From Lentisphaerota bacterium (GTDB lineage Bacteria > Verrucomicrobiota > Lentisphaeria > Victivallales > Victivallaceae): a stretch of 64,000 nucleotides of DNA. The position numbers and the translations under genes were made by a program. Where the stretch lies: the NCBI GenBank assembly GCA_015061605.1, contig SUWH01000012.1, forward strand, positions 26,301 through 90,300. Direction: 5' to 3'. Under the pieces are notes generated by a model that saw nothing but the letters and a program-made list of their open reading frames with translations, was not told where the DNA came from and did no database searches. This document shows positions 50,279-59,866 of the stretch, in pieces (the stretch's first letter is position 1; every line of letters starts with the position of its first letter).

Positions 50279-52966
50279 TTATTCTTCTGTATTGGTCGCT
50301 TCTGTTTCAACGGCTTCAGAAACTTCTGCTGCGGCAACGGTATCAGTTGATTCGTTCACTGCATCGGTTTCTGCATTTTCAGTTTCTTCAGAAGTTTCAG
50401 TTTCTTCGCCTTCGATTTTGATGATGCGGGCGACACCGGTCAGGTGGTCTCCGGCATTGAGGTTCATAATGCGGACACCGAGTGAAGCGCGGCCGACCCG
50501 GCGGATCTCGTGAGCCGGGATACGGGTCAACTGACCGCGTTCGGTGGTGAGCAGGATCTCATCATCTTCAGAGATCTGGATAACTGAAAGCACATGTTCA
50601 CCCTCGCGGAGACGGATATTGACCACGCCGCGGGCACCGCGGTTGGTCTTGCGGTAGGCGGAAACGTAGGAGCGTTTACCCATGCCGCCGTCGGTGACGA
50701 CCAGAACTTCCGGACCGGCGCCGTAGGCATCGCTTCCGGAGGCTTCTTCTTCGAGTGCGACTTCGACTTCGGCTTCGGTGGTGTTTTCAACATCTTCGTT
50801 TTCGGTTTCGACTTCAGCTTCATCGTAGGTGGGTTCGGAAACGATTTCCATGCTGACCACTTCGTCGCCTTCCAGTTTGAATCTCATACCGGTAACACCG
50901 CGGGCGGTACGGCCCATCGGACGGATCTGGTCGTCATTCTGGTCGAAGCGGCACGCCATACCCAGACGGCTGGAGAGCAGTATTTCATCGCCGTTGCCGC
51001 TGATGCCGGCACCGATGAGATCGTCATCCTCTTCAATGACCAGCGCACGCAAACCGGTGCGGCGGAGATTTTTGAAGAGGGCAAGTTCGGTCTTTTTGAT
51101 GATACCGTTTTTGGTCGCCATGACGATGTAGCGGTCGGAGCGTTCAAGTTCCTCTCTGGTCACGGTGAGCATGGCGCAGATCTTTTCGCCGGATTCGACT
51201 TTGATCAGATTGATGATCGCCTTGCCCTTGCCGGTACGCAGACCTTCGGGGATCTCATAGACATTGAGCCAGTACATGAAGCCGCGATCTGTGAAGAAGA
51301 AGATGATGTCGTGGCTGTGGGCACTGAAAAGGTGTTCCACATGATCTTCCTCTTTGGTTTCCATGCCGATGATGCCTTTGCCGCCGCGATGGTAGGTGCG
51401 GTAGGTGTCGACCGGAACGCGTTTGATGTATCCGGTGTTGGAAACGGTGATGACGCAGCTGTGGCGCGGGATGAGGTCAGCTTCGTTGAGATCGGTATCG
51501 TCATAGGTGATCTCGGTGCGGCGTTCATCGGCATATTTTTCTTTGACTTCGAGCAGTTCAGCTTTGACCACGCCGATACGCTGTTCGCGGCTTTCGATAA
51601 GGCCTTTGAGGTATTCGATGCGGGCGGTGAGTTCGGCGAACTCCTCCTGCAGTTTGGCGATGGCAAGACCGGTCAACTGGTGCAAACGCATATCGACGAT
51701 GGCGGTCGCCTGAATTTCCGAGAAATCGAAACGTTCCATCAAGCGTTTACGGGCATTATCGCGGTCGCTTGAACCTTTGATGATCTCAACGACTTCGTCG
51801 ATGTTTTCGACCGCTTTGATCAAACCGGAAACGATGTGCATTCTCGCTTCGGCCTCTTTCAAACGGAAAATACTGCGGCGCAAAATCACTTCCAGACGGT
51901 GGTCGATGTACGCCTGAAGCACCTGAACCAGATTCATGGTGCGCGGACGGTTGCGGTCGACGACCAGCATGGTGCAGCCGATGGTGGTATCGAACATGGT
52001 GGAGTTGAAAATGTGGTTCAGTACCACCTGACCCATTGCACCGCGTTTGATATCGATAACGACCCGGGTTCCGGCACGGTCACTGGATTCATCGCGGATA
52101 TCGTCGATGCCGGTGATTTTTTTATCTGCCATCATCTGGGCGATGCGGGCGATCTGTTCGGCTTTGTTGACTCCGAAAGGAACTTCACTGATGATGATCT
52201 GTTCTTTACCGTCGTGTTCGATGATGTCGGCGCGGGCGCGGACATGGACGCTGCCGCGGCCGGTCTGGTAGAACTGGCGCAGTGAATGACGGCCGCGGAT
52301 GATCGCACCGCCGGGGAAGTCCGGACCGGGGAGATACTGCATGAGGTCATCGACGGAAGCATCGGGATTTTCCAGCAGTGCCACGGTGGCGTCGATGACT
52401 TCACCGAGGTTGTGGGTTGGGATGCTGGTTGCCATACCGACACCGATACCGGTGGTACCGTTGACCAGAAGCTGCGGAAATTTGGCGGGAAGCACGGAGG
52501 GTTCGACATCGGATTCGTCAAAGGTCGGAACCATATCCACAGTGTCTTCGTTGATATCCTGAAGCATCTCTTCGGCGAGGCGTTCCATGCGGCATTCGGT
52601 GTAACGGCTGGCAGCGGCGGGGTCGCCGTCGGCAGTACCGAAGTTACCCTGACCTTCGACCAGCGGAGCACGCATATTGAACGGCTGGGCAAGGCGCACC
52701 ATGGCATCATAGATGGCGGAGTCGCCGTGGGGGTGGAAGTTACCCATTACTTCACCGACCACCTTGGCACTTTTCACCGTCTGGTGTCCTTTGCCGATGC
52801 CCATGCGCTTCATCGCGTAGAGGATACGGCGGGTGACCGGTTTAAGACCGTCGCGCACATCGGGGATGGCGCGTCCGACGTTGACACTGAGCGAATACTG
52901 GAGATACGCGGTATGCATGATCTCTTCGATATTCACCTGTATGTCACGGGAATTGGTATCACTCAT
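50279..52966 (-). CDS. gyrA: DNA gyrase subunit A
   Basis: The catalytic subunit of gyrase. The frame opens at 53002, but ATG at 52966 (MSDTNSRDIQ) fits known starts and gives 895 residues. Tyr122 (AASRYTECRM) is the DNA-cleaving residue; Ser83 and Asp87 in HGDSAIYD are the quinolone-site residues, both in the susceptible form. The GyrA box appears as YHRGGKG instead of QRRGGKG. The C-terminal beta-pinwheel carries an acidic insert at about 710-745, and the protein ends in an acidic, Thr-rich tail. gyrB is not adjacent. The promoter at 53032-53060 drives this gene and probably folP through the cotransporter gene. Confidence 0.95.
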   Translation of the reverse strand: MSDTNSRDIQVNIEEIMHTAYLQYSLSVNVGRAIPDVRDGLKPVTRRILYAMKRMGIGKGHQTVKSAKVVGEVMGNFHPHGDSAIYDAMVRLAQPFNMRAPLVEGQGNFGTADGDPAAASRYTECRMERLAEEMLQDINEDTVDMVPTFDESDVEPSVLPAKFPQLLVNGTTGIGVGMATSIPTHNLGEVIDATVALLENPDASVDDLMQYLPGPDFPGGAIIRGRHSLRQFYQTGRGSVHVRARADIIEHDGKEQIIISEVPFGVNKAEQIARIAQMMADKKITGIDDIRDESSDRAGTRVVIDIKRGAMGQVVLNHIFNSTMFDTTIGCTMLVVDRNRPRTMNLVQVLQAYIDHRLEVILRRSIFRLKEAEARMHIVSGLIKAVENIDEVVEIIKGSSDRDNARKRLMERFDFSEIQATAIVDMRLHQLTGLAIAKLQEEFAELTARIEYLKGLIESREQRIGVVKAELLEVKEKYADERRTEITYDDTDLNEADLIPRHSCVITVSNTGYIKRVPVDTYRTYHRGGKGIIGMETKEEDHVEHLFSAHSHDIIFFFTDRGFMYWLNVYEIPEGLRTGKGKAIINLIKVESGEKICAMLTVTREELERSDRYIVMATKNGIIKKTELALFKNLRRTGLRALVIEEDDDLIGAGISGNGDEILLSSRLGMACRFDQNDDQIRPMGRTARGVTGMRFKLEGDEVVSMEIVSEPTYDEAEVETENEDVENTTEAEVEVALEEEASGSDAYGAGPEVLVVTDGGMGKRSYVSAYRKTNRGARGVVNIRLREGEHVLSVIQISEDDEILLTTERGQLTRIPAHEIRRVGRASLGVRIMNLNAGDHLTGVARIIKIEGEETETSEETENAETDAVNESTDTVAAAEVSEAVETEATNTEE

Positions 52967-53031
52967 CGTTTTTTTCCAATTGTTGTTATGTTGAAATTGC
53001 ACAATTTTACGTTCATACTATTAATTATAAT

Positions 53032-53060
53032 AATATAGCATATATTGTACAAATTAACAA
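53032..53060 (-). promoter_or_regulatory. Promoter of gyrA and the downstream run
   Basis: On the minus strand TTGTTA (53060-53055), 17 bases, TATATT (53037-53032) with TGC right before the -10. The leader to the gyrA start is about 60 bases. The -35 abuts the terminator of the preceding unit. Confidence 0.65.
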
Positions 53061-53081
53061 GTCTCCGCCCGTACCGGAGAC
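53061..53081 (-). terminator. Terminator after the heparinase-like gene
   Basis: GTCTCCG (53061-53067) pairs with CGGAGAC (53075-53081) around a seven-base loop, 14 bases past the stop of the minus-strand run. An A7/T7 tract flanks the side toward 53090 and TTGTTAATTT the other side, so it may work in both directions. Confidence 0.6.
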
Positions 53082-53095
53082 GAATTTTTTTGGAA

Positions 53096-54898
53096 TTATT
53101 TCAAGGAGGTAAATCCGATGACCCATTCCGCATTGTTTTCTGCGGTTTTACCCAGACGGATCTCCCATAATGCTCCCCACTGGGTGGTGAGTTTGGCATC
53201 AGGTTTCTCTGATTTTTCCGCGTGAATGATATCCAGACCGGAACAGGAGAGTTCAACATCGCCGAGAAGGAGTTTGTCCGGAGAAATTTTTTCCGGAGCG
53301 ATGGGGGTGTAAAAGTTGATGGTGACAGTTTTTCTGCCCTCAAATTCCGCTTTTTCGGAGATAACTATTTTGTTGTTTTCCCATTGGGCATCGATTTTGC
53401 GCGAGTAGTGTCTGATGCCGTTTTCTTCTTTAAATGCGCAAGTCAAATCACAGCTGATACGGTTGCCGTCCGGAAACAATTCTGCAGTGTATTGCGCACC
53501 ATTGCCCTGATCGCAGTTGTCGAAAAAGGCGGCGTTGTGACCGGAAGCGTTCAAGTTCCACAAGGTGTAGCGTTTATCGGAAAAACATGTTTTATCATAT
53601 ATTCCGCGCCCGACATCGACGATCACAGGAATATTGTTGCACCAGAGTGAAAAGTGTCCGAGATCGTTGTGGTTGTGGGCCTGTTTGTTGTGACCGCCTT
53701 TGATGGTGCATACCATGCCCTTTTCCGCATTTTCCGGATTCTGGCGGGCGATCCAGATCTGCAGATCTTCCCAGAAATCCACTGCATTGCGTTTGAAATC
53801 TCCCCGGGGCGAAAGATCGGCGGCAAGTTCAGCTGTTTTATCCAGAAAACTGAGATTGCGGTTGCCGGCGGCATCGGTGGTGTTTTCCGGCAGTTCAACT
53901 GCCAGCTGCGCGGCAGTTGTGCTTTTGACCATGGAAGCGTATTTCAGAAAAAGTCCCCGGGGGAACGCCGGGAAGAATGATTCGGCATCAGAGTATCCCA
54001 TGAACCACTTGCCGCAGAGGTTTACGCGCGGGATGAATTCGACCATCCGTTTGAGTTTCGGTTCAGCAAGCCACGCTTCAAAACCGCCCAGACGGTGTTG
54101 GAGAATATCCAGACCGTTCAACAGCATTCCGACTGCCACCATCCAGTAGGAAGCCCCCTCATCACAGCCGCCGTCTGCCGGATATTTGTCATACAGTTTT
54201 TTCATGGGAACGATGTGTTTGGCAAGAAATGCCGCCAGCCGTTCCGGTTCATCATCCCACAGGGTGATGGCGGCAGAATTGACTGAATAACAGCACCATA
54301 CGCTCCAGTTGTTTCTGCCGTCATACCACCAGAAGGTCTCTTTTTCGCACACTTCGAGTACCCGGTGGTTTACTTCGTACTTTATTCTGTTTACCAGCGG
54401 CAGAAACTCTTTTTCCAGTTCCGGCTGCAAAAATTGGAGGACTTCGGTCAGTATCCGGGCGGTTTCCGCGCTGAAAAGGGCGACCACCCACTCTTCCGGA
54501 TTTGGCAGCGGATAATCGGTCAATTTCTGATGTGCCGGAAGCGTCCAGACCGGTTCTGAAAGTATCTGCCACAAGAGTTCGGCAATATCATCCAAAAAAC
54601 GTCCCTGATATTCGGCACATTCGGCAAGGGTGAGGTCGATCAGCAGATGGCGGCGTTTGAAGAAGGGAGTTTCATAGGAGATGCGGTCGCCGTCACGGAA
54701 GAATTTCATATAATCTTTCAAGCTGAGAAACGGTATCGCTTGAGCCTGTGCCTCTTCTCCATGTCTGATCAGCTCTTCCCGGTCGGAAATTCTGATATTG
54801 TCCCAGAACTTTCTCTGATTGGCGCGCGGATAATAAGTTTCATATTTTCTGGACTTCAAACGGGTCAGAATTTCTTCATAAGACATTATTTCCGACAT
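53096..54898 (-). CDS. Heparinase II/III-family protein (polysaccharide lyase-like)
   Basis: A 600-residue protein with an alpha/alpha-toroid N-terminal part and a beta-sandwich C-terminal part typical of heparinase II/III-like lyases. The signature GGHNKQAHNHNDLGHFSLW with VIVDVGRGIYDKT lies near residues 400-435; His and Asn there are catalytic or metal-site residues in the family. No signal peptide is seen (start MSEIMSYEEIL with GGAGGAG before it), so it may act in the cytoplasm on imported uronic-acid oligosaccharides. The exact glycan (heparin, alginate, others) cannot be read off. It closes the eight-gene run, 12 bases after the binding-protein gene. Confidence 0.82.
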   Translation of the reverse strand: MSEIMSYEEILTRLKSRKYETYYPRANQRKFWDNIRISDREELIRHGEEAQAQAIPFLSLKDYMKFFRDGDRISYETPFFKRRHLLIDLTLAECAEYQGRFLDDIAELLWQILSEPVWTLPAHQKLTDYPLPNPEEWVVALFSAETARILTEVLQFLQPELEKEFLPLVNRIKYEVNHRVLEVCEKETFWWYDGRNNWSVWCCYSVNSAAITLWDDEPERLAAFLAKHIVPMKKLYDKYPADGGCDEGASYWMVAVGMLLNGLDILQHRLGGFEAWLAEPKLKRMVEFIPRVNLCGKWFMGYSDAESFFPAFPRGLFLKYASMVKSTTAAQLAVELPENTTDAAGNRNLSFLDKTAELAADLSPRGDFKRNAVDFWEDLQIWIARQNPENAEKGMVCTIKGGHNKQAHNHNDLGHFSLWCNNIPVIVDVGRGIYDKTCFSDKRYTLWNLNASGHNAAFFDNCDQGNGAQYTAELFPDGNRISCDLTCAFKEENGIRHYSRKIDAQWENNKIVISEKAEFEGRKTVTINFYTPIAPEKISPDKLLLGDVELSCSGLDIIHAEKSEKPDAKLTTQWGALWEIRLGKTAENNAEWVIGFTSLK

Positions 54899-54910
54899 AT
54901 AAATCTCCTC

Positions 54911-56686
54911 CTATTTCCCTGATAATTCTTTGAATGAAAGCGGCTTGAATGACGGCAGCAGTTTTTGCCGCAACTCTTCATTGATATTGAGATATTTCCA
55001 GCGGACGAAACCGAAATCATGCGGTAAATAGTTTTCCACAAAGCCGTGATGGAGTATCGCATTTACCGGGAAGCCTTCACATATCCACGCGCATTTTTTT
55101 ATCACCAGTTCCGCCATTTTCCGGTACAGCAAAGTCCGTTCGGGAGAATCTGCCATCTGTAAAACTTTTTCAAACATCGCGTCGAACTCTTTGTCGGCAA
55201 AACCGGTGCGGTTGCAGGAGCCGGTATTTCCGGAGTAAAAGAGCTGCAAAAAGTTTTCCGCATCCGGATAGTCGCCCACCCATGACAACCGGAAAAGCTG
55301 GAATTTTTTCTGCCGCAGTTTTTCAAAAAACCGGGGCTTGGAATTGAGTACCGAAACCACATTTATTCCCAGTTTGCGCCAGTCATCCGCTGCCAGTTCC
55401 CCCATCTGACGGTGGGCGGTGTCATTGCCGCTCTGATCAAAGGTCAAGGTCAACGGTTCTCCGGTTTCGGGGTCGATGCCGCCGGGAAAACCGGCTTCGG
55501 CAAGCAGTTTTTTTGCTTTTTCAAGATCATATTCAGCAAATTCGTTGCGGAACGTCTCATCGTGTCCAGATACATTGGGCGGTATCACCGTGTGCGCCGG
55601 AATGAGCTGATTTCCGGCATGGGCGACCCGGCGGGAAATATCGTAGGTCAGACTCAATGCCTGCCGGAGTTTCAGATTTTTCCCCAGAAGCGGGTCGTCG
55701 AAGTTGAAGCCGATGTAGCGGATCTCAAATTCCGGATTGCTCAAAAGTTTGACCTGCCGGGCTTTGAGTGCCGGGATGAGGGAGTTGCCGGAAAGCAGAG
55801 TTTCCCGGTTGTCCTTATCCAGCGCATTGAGGTCAAGTCTGCCCTGCAGAAACATCATCCACGCGGTCATCGGCTGACGGATCTGGCAGACGGTTATTCC
55901 GGAGAGCAGCGGCAGACGGCATTTGCGGTCGGCGGGATTTGCCGCCTGCGGGAAGTATTCTGTGCGGTACTGCGGGTTGCGGACAAAATCCAGTTTCAAA
56001 TCCGGTATCCAGTTTTTGAGGATAAAGGGACCTGAACCAACCGGATTGCGGGAGAGTTTTGCACCGAAAAATTTTGCTCCGCGCCGGGAAACGATCCCTG
56101 CATTGGGCATGGCAAGCATATAGAGGAAACGGGGATCGGGTCGGGTCAAAGTTATGATAAATTTGCGTTCAGACAAGATGGTTATACCGGAAATTTCCGA
56201 ATCGTACGGACTCCAGTCATTGAGATTTTTTCCTCCGGTCGACTGCCGGAACTCATCCAGTCCGGCGATTTTGCCGCGCATCATCCAGTAGACCGGACTG
56301 TGAAGCCGGATGTCCGCAAAGCGCAAAAGAGAAAACTTCACGTCCTGCGATGTAACTTTGCGTTCTGCATCGCTTTTGAAACAGGGTGCATTATGGAAAT
56401 ACAGATCATCGCGCAATTCAAACTCATATCTGGTGAAATCCTCCGAAACTTCCGGCATTTTGGCAAGCATCGACGGGATGAGCTTGTAGGGACGCGCCGT
56501 GTAATCGTATTGTAAAAGTGTATCATAAACCAGCGCGGTAAGGTCGCGGCTCGCCAGATCATCGGCCCGCACCGGGTCAAGGGTCTTTACCAGTCCCCCC
56601 GAACCGGTACGCAAAACAGCTCCTGACAGCGGTAAGACTGTCAGGAGTGCAAACAATACGGTCAATGCGGTTTTCCGGCGGTACAC
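54911..56686 (-). CDS. ABC transporter family 5 solute-binding protein (peptide/nickel/oligosaccharide type)
   Basis: Taking the GTG at 56686, one base beyond the rhaB stop, gives a 591-residue protein with a clean signal peptide (MYRRKTALTVLFALLTVLPLSGA); the frame is open further upstream but would overlap rhaB. The SBP_bac_5 signature is present: KTLDPVRADDLASRDLTALV, YEFELRDDLYFHNAP, VTSQDVKFSLLR and NPVGSGPFILKNW. Relatives bind peptides, and in some sugar operons oligosaccharides. Its permease genes are not here. Its position between rhaB and the heparinase-like gene hints at an oligosaccharide ligand. Confidence 0.85.
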   Translation of the reverse strand: MYRRKTALTVLFALLTVLPLSGAVLRTGSGGLVKTLDPVRADDLASRDLTALVYDTLLQYDYTARPYKLIPSMLAKMPEVSEDFTRYEFELRDDLYFHNAPCFKSDAERKVTSQDVKFSLLRFADIRLHSPVYWMMRGKIAGLDEFRQSTGGKNLNDWSPYDSEISGITILSERKFIITLTRPDPRFLYMLAMPNAGIVSRRGAKFFGAKLSRNPVGSGPFILKNWIPDLKLDFVRNPQYRTEYFPQAANPADRKCRLPLLSGITVCQIRQPMTAWMMFLQGRLDLNALDKDNRETLLSGNSLIPALKARQVKLLSNPEFEIRYIGFNFDDPLLGKNLKLRQALSLTYDISRRVAHAGNQLIPAHTVIPPNVSGHDETFRNEFAEYDLEKAKKLLAEAGFPGGIDPETGEPLTLTFDQSGNDTAHRQMGELAADDWRKLGINVVSVLNSKPRFFEKLRQKKFQLFRLSWVGDYPDAENFLQLFYSGNTGSCNRTGFADKEFDAMFEKVLQMADSPERTLLYRKMAELVIKKCAWICEGFPVNAILHHGFVENYLPHDFGFVRWKYLNINEELRQKLLPSFKPLSFKELSGK

Positions 56687-56687
56687 C

Positions 56688-58169
56688 TTATTTTTGCTCC
56701 GTGATTTTGCAGAACCTTGCATACTGCTGCTGATAGATCTCTGCATCGGCGGCATCGGGTTCAAATGTTTCCAGTTCAAAGGAGTTGCGTACAATTTCCC
56801 GCGCTTCATCCATCCCGGAAATTTCTCCCGAAGCGATCGCTTGAGCAAGGATATTGCCGCTGGCGGTGGCTTCCACCGGGCCGGTGATGACCTGACGGTT
56901 GAGGGCGCTGGCAGTCAACTGCATCAAAAAGCGGTCTTTAGTTCCGCCGCCGACGATATTGAGGCACTGGCAGTGAACATTTTGCAGTGATTCAATGAGT
57001 TCAAGTTTCTGCCGGAAACAGAGGGCGAGACTGTCATAAACTGTACGGGCGACTTCACTGTCGGAGAGTTCACCCTTTTGCCCGGTGGCACGGCAGAAAT
57101 TCCGGATATTCTGCGGCATATTTCCCGGTGCGGCGAAGTCGGCACAATTCGGGTTGACGAAATATCTGCACATGGTTTCACTGCGCGCCATGGATTCGAT
57201 ATCGTTGAATGAGAGATTTTTTCTTTCCAGATTCCACACCCGCTTCAACTCCTGAAAGAGCCATGAACCCATGATGTTGGCAAGGAAACGGATGGTGTTG
57301 CCTATTCCTCCCTCGTTGGTTACGTTGGCGGCATCGGAGGCGGCGGTCACCACCGGAGTCGGACTTTCCATTCCCAGCAGCGCCCAGGTGCCGGCGCTCA
57401 AATATGCCCAGCTGCGGTTTTCCGGAGCGGGAACCGCCAGCACCGCACTTGCGGTATCGTGGGAACCGCATTTGAAAATCGGAACGGGGGGAATGTTGAA
57501 TTTTTTACACAACTCTTTTTTAAGTTGACCGTTGGCGGAACAGGGCGGCACGATTTCAGGGAAAATTTCTTTTGAAAGTCCGAGACGGCCGATGAGTTCC
57601 CAGTTCCATTGGCGCGTTGCCGGATCGAGCAGGGCAAAGGTGGAACAATGGGTGTATTCAGCGGTGAAGTTTCCGCCTAAAGCGTATGCCAGTGCATCGG
57701 GGATGGGGAGAAATACGCCGTTTGCCATATCTTCCGGATGCTGTTCTTTGTGGGCAAAGAGCTGAAAGATCGTGTTGAGGGTCATATACTGGATGCCGGT
57801 CGCCTGATAGATTTCGCTTTTATCCATCAGTTTGCCGACCTTTTCTGCGGCATCGAGGGTGCGGCGGTCGCGGTAGTTGTAGGGAGGGCGCAACATTTTA
57901 CGGGTGCTTCGGTCAAAAAAAACGTAGTCAACGCCCCAGGTGTCGATGGATATACCGTCCAGTTTCACTCCGGACGCGACCGCCTTGCCCAGACCGGAAA
58001 CCAGTTCATTCTGCAAAGAGTCATAATCCCAGAAGAGTGAACCGTTTTTTTCGACCGGACCATTGCTGAACCGGTGGACTTCCTGAAGTGAAAGTCTGCC
58101 GTTTTCCAAAGTTCCGATGATCGCTCTGCCGCTTGAAGCACCTAAATCAAAAGCAAGATAGTTTCCCAT
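56688..58169 (-). CDS. rhaB: Rhamnulokinase
   Basis: A 493-residue FGGY-family kinase that phosphorylates L-rhamnulose to L-rhamnulose 1-phosphate. FDLGASSGRAIIGTLENG, DGISIDTWGVDYVFFD, GIQYMTLNTIFQL, CGSHDTASAVLAVPA and NIVGGGTKDRFLMQLTASAL closely follow RhaB. No rhaA, rhaD or rhaR is adjacent; hisA lies upstream and a solute-binding protein downstream. L-fuculokinase is the nearest alternative, but the GIQYMTLNT motif favours rhamnulokinase. Confidence 0.93.
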   Translation of the reverse strand: MGNYLAFDLGASSGRAIIGTLENGRLSLQEVHRFSNGPVEKNGSLFWDYDSLQNELVSGLGKAVASGVKLDGISIDTWGVDYVFFDRSTRKMLRPPYNYRDRRTLDAAEKVGKLMDKSEIYQATGIQYMTLNTIFQLFAHKEQHPEDMANGVFLPIPDALAYALGGNFTAEYTHCSTFALLDPATRQWNWELIGRLGLSKEIFPEIVPPCSANGQLKKELCKKFNIPPVPIFKCGSHDTASAVLAVPAPENRSWAYLSAGTWALLGMESPTPVVTAASDAANVTNEGGIGNTIRFLANIMGSWLFQELKRVWNLERKNLSFNDIESMARSETMCRYFVNPNCADFAAPGNMPQNIRNFCRATGQKGELSDSEVARTVYDSLALCFRQKLELIESLQNVHCQCLNIVGGGTKDRFLMQLTASALNRQVITGPVEATASGNILAQAIASGEISGMDEAREIVRNSFELETFEPDAADAEIYQQQYARFCKITEQK

Positions 58170-58199
58170 ATATTTCCCCTGTTTTTCCTCTCCCGGAAA

Positions 58200-58979
58200 T
58201 CATATTTTCTTTTTAACCCGGCGGACGATCTCTGCGTAAGGGAGTTTGCCGCCGAAAATATCCAATGCGGAACCGATAGTGTAATGGATCTTGCCGTTGC
58301 CCGCCGATTCGATAAGTTCAATATCCTCAAAAGTTGAGATACCTCCGGCGTAGACGCAGGGAACGGTCGCGGAAGCGGCGAGGATCTGCAGCAGAGAACG
58401 GTCGATCCCGGACTGTTTGCCTTCCACATCAACGGCATGGATGAGGAATTCCGAACAGCAGTTTCCGAGTTTTTCCAGTGTTTCCGGAGTGAGTTCAAGT
58501 GTGGTGAATTTCTGCCAGCGGTCGGTGACGACAAAATATTTGCCATCTTGGGTACGGCGGCAGGATAAATCGAGTACCAGACGGTCACGGCCGGTGATTT
58601 TCAAAAGCGACCGGAGTTTTTCCTCTTTGAACAGCCCGTCGGAAAAGACAAAACTGGTGACAATAACTTTGTCTGCTCCGGCATCCAGATAAAACTTCGC
58701 ATTTTCATCGGTGACACCGCCGCCGAGCTGCAAACCGCCCCGCCATGCCGAAAGTGCTTCGAGAGCGGCCTCTTCATTGCCGCGCCCGAGCTGGATGACA
58801 TGTCCGCCGCGCAGACCGTCTTTTTCGTACATTTTGGCATAGTACGCCGGGGTGCGGTCAGACACGAAGTTGGTACGGGGCGTATCGCATCCCGCTGCTT
58901 CGAGGGTACTGCCGACGATTTGTTTCACCTTGCCGTCGTGCAGATCTATACAAGGACGGAATTCAGCACTCAATCCCAC
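58200..58979 (-). CDS. hisA: HisA isomerase of the eukaryote (HIS6) type
   Basis: A 259-residue TIM-barrel isomerase of histidine synthesis that converts ProFAR to PRFAR. It matches the fungal/plant HIS6 form rather than the usual bacterial HisA: FRPCIDLHDGKVKQIVGSTL, GGHVIQLGRGNEEAALEAL, LQLGGGVTDENAKFYLDAG, VLDLSCRRTQDGKYFV, EFLIHAVDVEGKQSGID and GSALDIFGG. Overlap with the mutarotase gene is ten bases. No other his gene is adjacent; hisD is at 4.5 kb. Assignment to this form is confident, while its evolutionary route is not known from the window. Confidence 0.93.
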   Translation of the reverse strand: MGLSAEFRPCIDLHDGKVKQIVGSTLEAAGCDTPRTNFVSDRTPAYYAKMYEKDGLRGGHVIQLGRGNEEAALEALSAWRGGLQLGGGVTDENAKFYLDAGADKVIVTSFVFSDGLFKEEKLRSLLKITGRDRLVLDLSCRRTQDGKYFVVTDRWQKFTTLELTPETLEKLGNCCSEFLIHAVDVEGKQSGIDRSLLQILAASATVPCVYAGGISTFEDIELIESAGNGKIHYTIGSALDIFGGKLPYAEIVRRVKKKI

Positions 58980-59863
58980 TTCTCCACGCTTATTTTTTGA
59001 GTCATTACAGTCATTTCACCCGGAAGTACCTGCCGGGAGTCGGCAAAGATATTGGCGCATTCGACACAGATCATGCGGTGGAACTCATTGTCACCGAAAT
59101 CTGCCATGGCGCGGGATTTGGCGATCCACGGATTCCAGACGACGGTGGAGCGCGAACCGCATTTTTCCACACGGATGGTGCGGCGGTAACCGGGGTCGGA
59201 GATAGTCACACCGCCGGGGGTGGGGCAGAATACCCGGTCGATCTCGCGGTCTATTTCAAGGTCGCCGTACTGGATCTTTTCTCCGGGCTCTGCGCCGGGA
59301 GCTTTATCTGCGTATGGAACATTATCCAGACCGTGAACGGTGATTTTTTCCGCTTCACTGACATCGAAATATGTGTGCAGAGCCGCCTGATAGGTTTCGA
59401 CGGAATTGCCGGTATTGACGGCGCGCAGCTCAAGTTCAAGCACTCTGCCGACAGTAACGGAAAGTTCCAGCTTGAACTTTATCGTGCAGAATGCCGGATC
59501 GCACTTCTGATCATCCAGCACCAGTACGACCTGGGTCGCATCACCGGCAAGTTTGCGGACAGTCAGCAGATCCCACATCGCTGTACGGGCGAAGCCGTGG
59601 GCAGGCAATCCCGGCTGGGGAGCCGGGCCGAACCACGGCCAGCAGACGGGAACACCGCCCCGGATGGCTTTGCCGGTTTCAAAGCAGGATTTACTGCTCA
59701 TCCAGATGACGGGGCGCTCTCCGGCAGGGGCATAAGAGAGAACTTGACCGCCGTAGAGTGAAATCTTTGCGGAACCGGCGGTGTTTTTTACTTCCAGGAC
59801 CGGAAAGGGGTAAGATGTGTTGTCAACGGTGATGCCATTGGAGTTCAGAAGTTTCTCATCCAT
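58970..59863 (-). CDS. D-hexose-6-phosphate mutarotase (YeaD-like)
   Basis: A 297-residue aldose-1-epimerase-like protein that interconverts alpha and beta forms of hexose 6-phosphates. GGQVLSYAPAGERPVIWMS, RGGVPVCWPWFGPAP, LPAHGFARTAMWDL, HTYFDVSEAEKITVHGLD and ECANIFADSRQVLPGE follow the YeaD group, including catalytic His in HGFAR and HTYFD. No signal peptide is present, so it is cytoplasmic. It sits three bases after the preceding gene and overlaps hisA by ten bases. Confidence 0.9.
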   Translation of the reverse strand: MDEKLLNSNGITVDNTSYPFPVLEVKNTAGSAKISLYGGQVLSYAPAGERPVIWMSSKSCFETGKAIRGGVPVCWPWFGPAPQPGLPAHGFARTAMWDLLTVRKLAGDATQVVLVLDDQKCDPAFCTIKFKLELSVTVGRVLELELRAVNTGNSVETYQAALHTYFDVSEAEKITVHGLDNVPYADKAPGAEPGEKIQYGDLEIDREIDRVFCPTPGGVTISDPGYRRTIRVEKCGSRSTVVWNPWIAKSRAMADFGDNEFHRMICVECANIFADSRQVLPGEMTVMTQKISVEKWD

Positions 59864-59866
59864 AAA

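Noticed and set aside
50594..51772. A 392-codon plus-strand frame opposite gyrA
   Set aside because: It is a mirror of highly conserved gyrA codons, with Phe/Asp/Gly-rich composition typical of antisense shadows.
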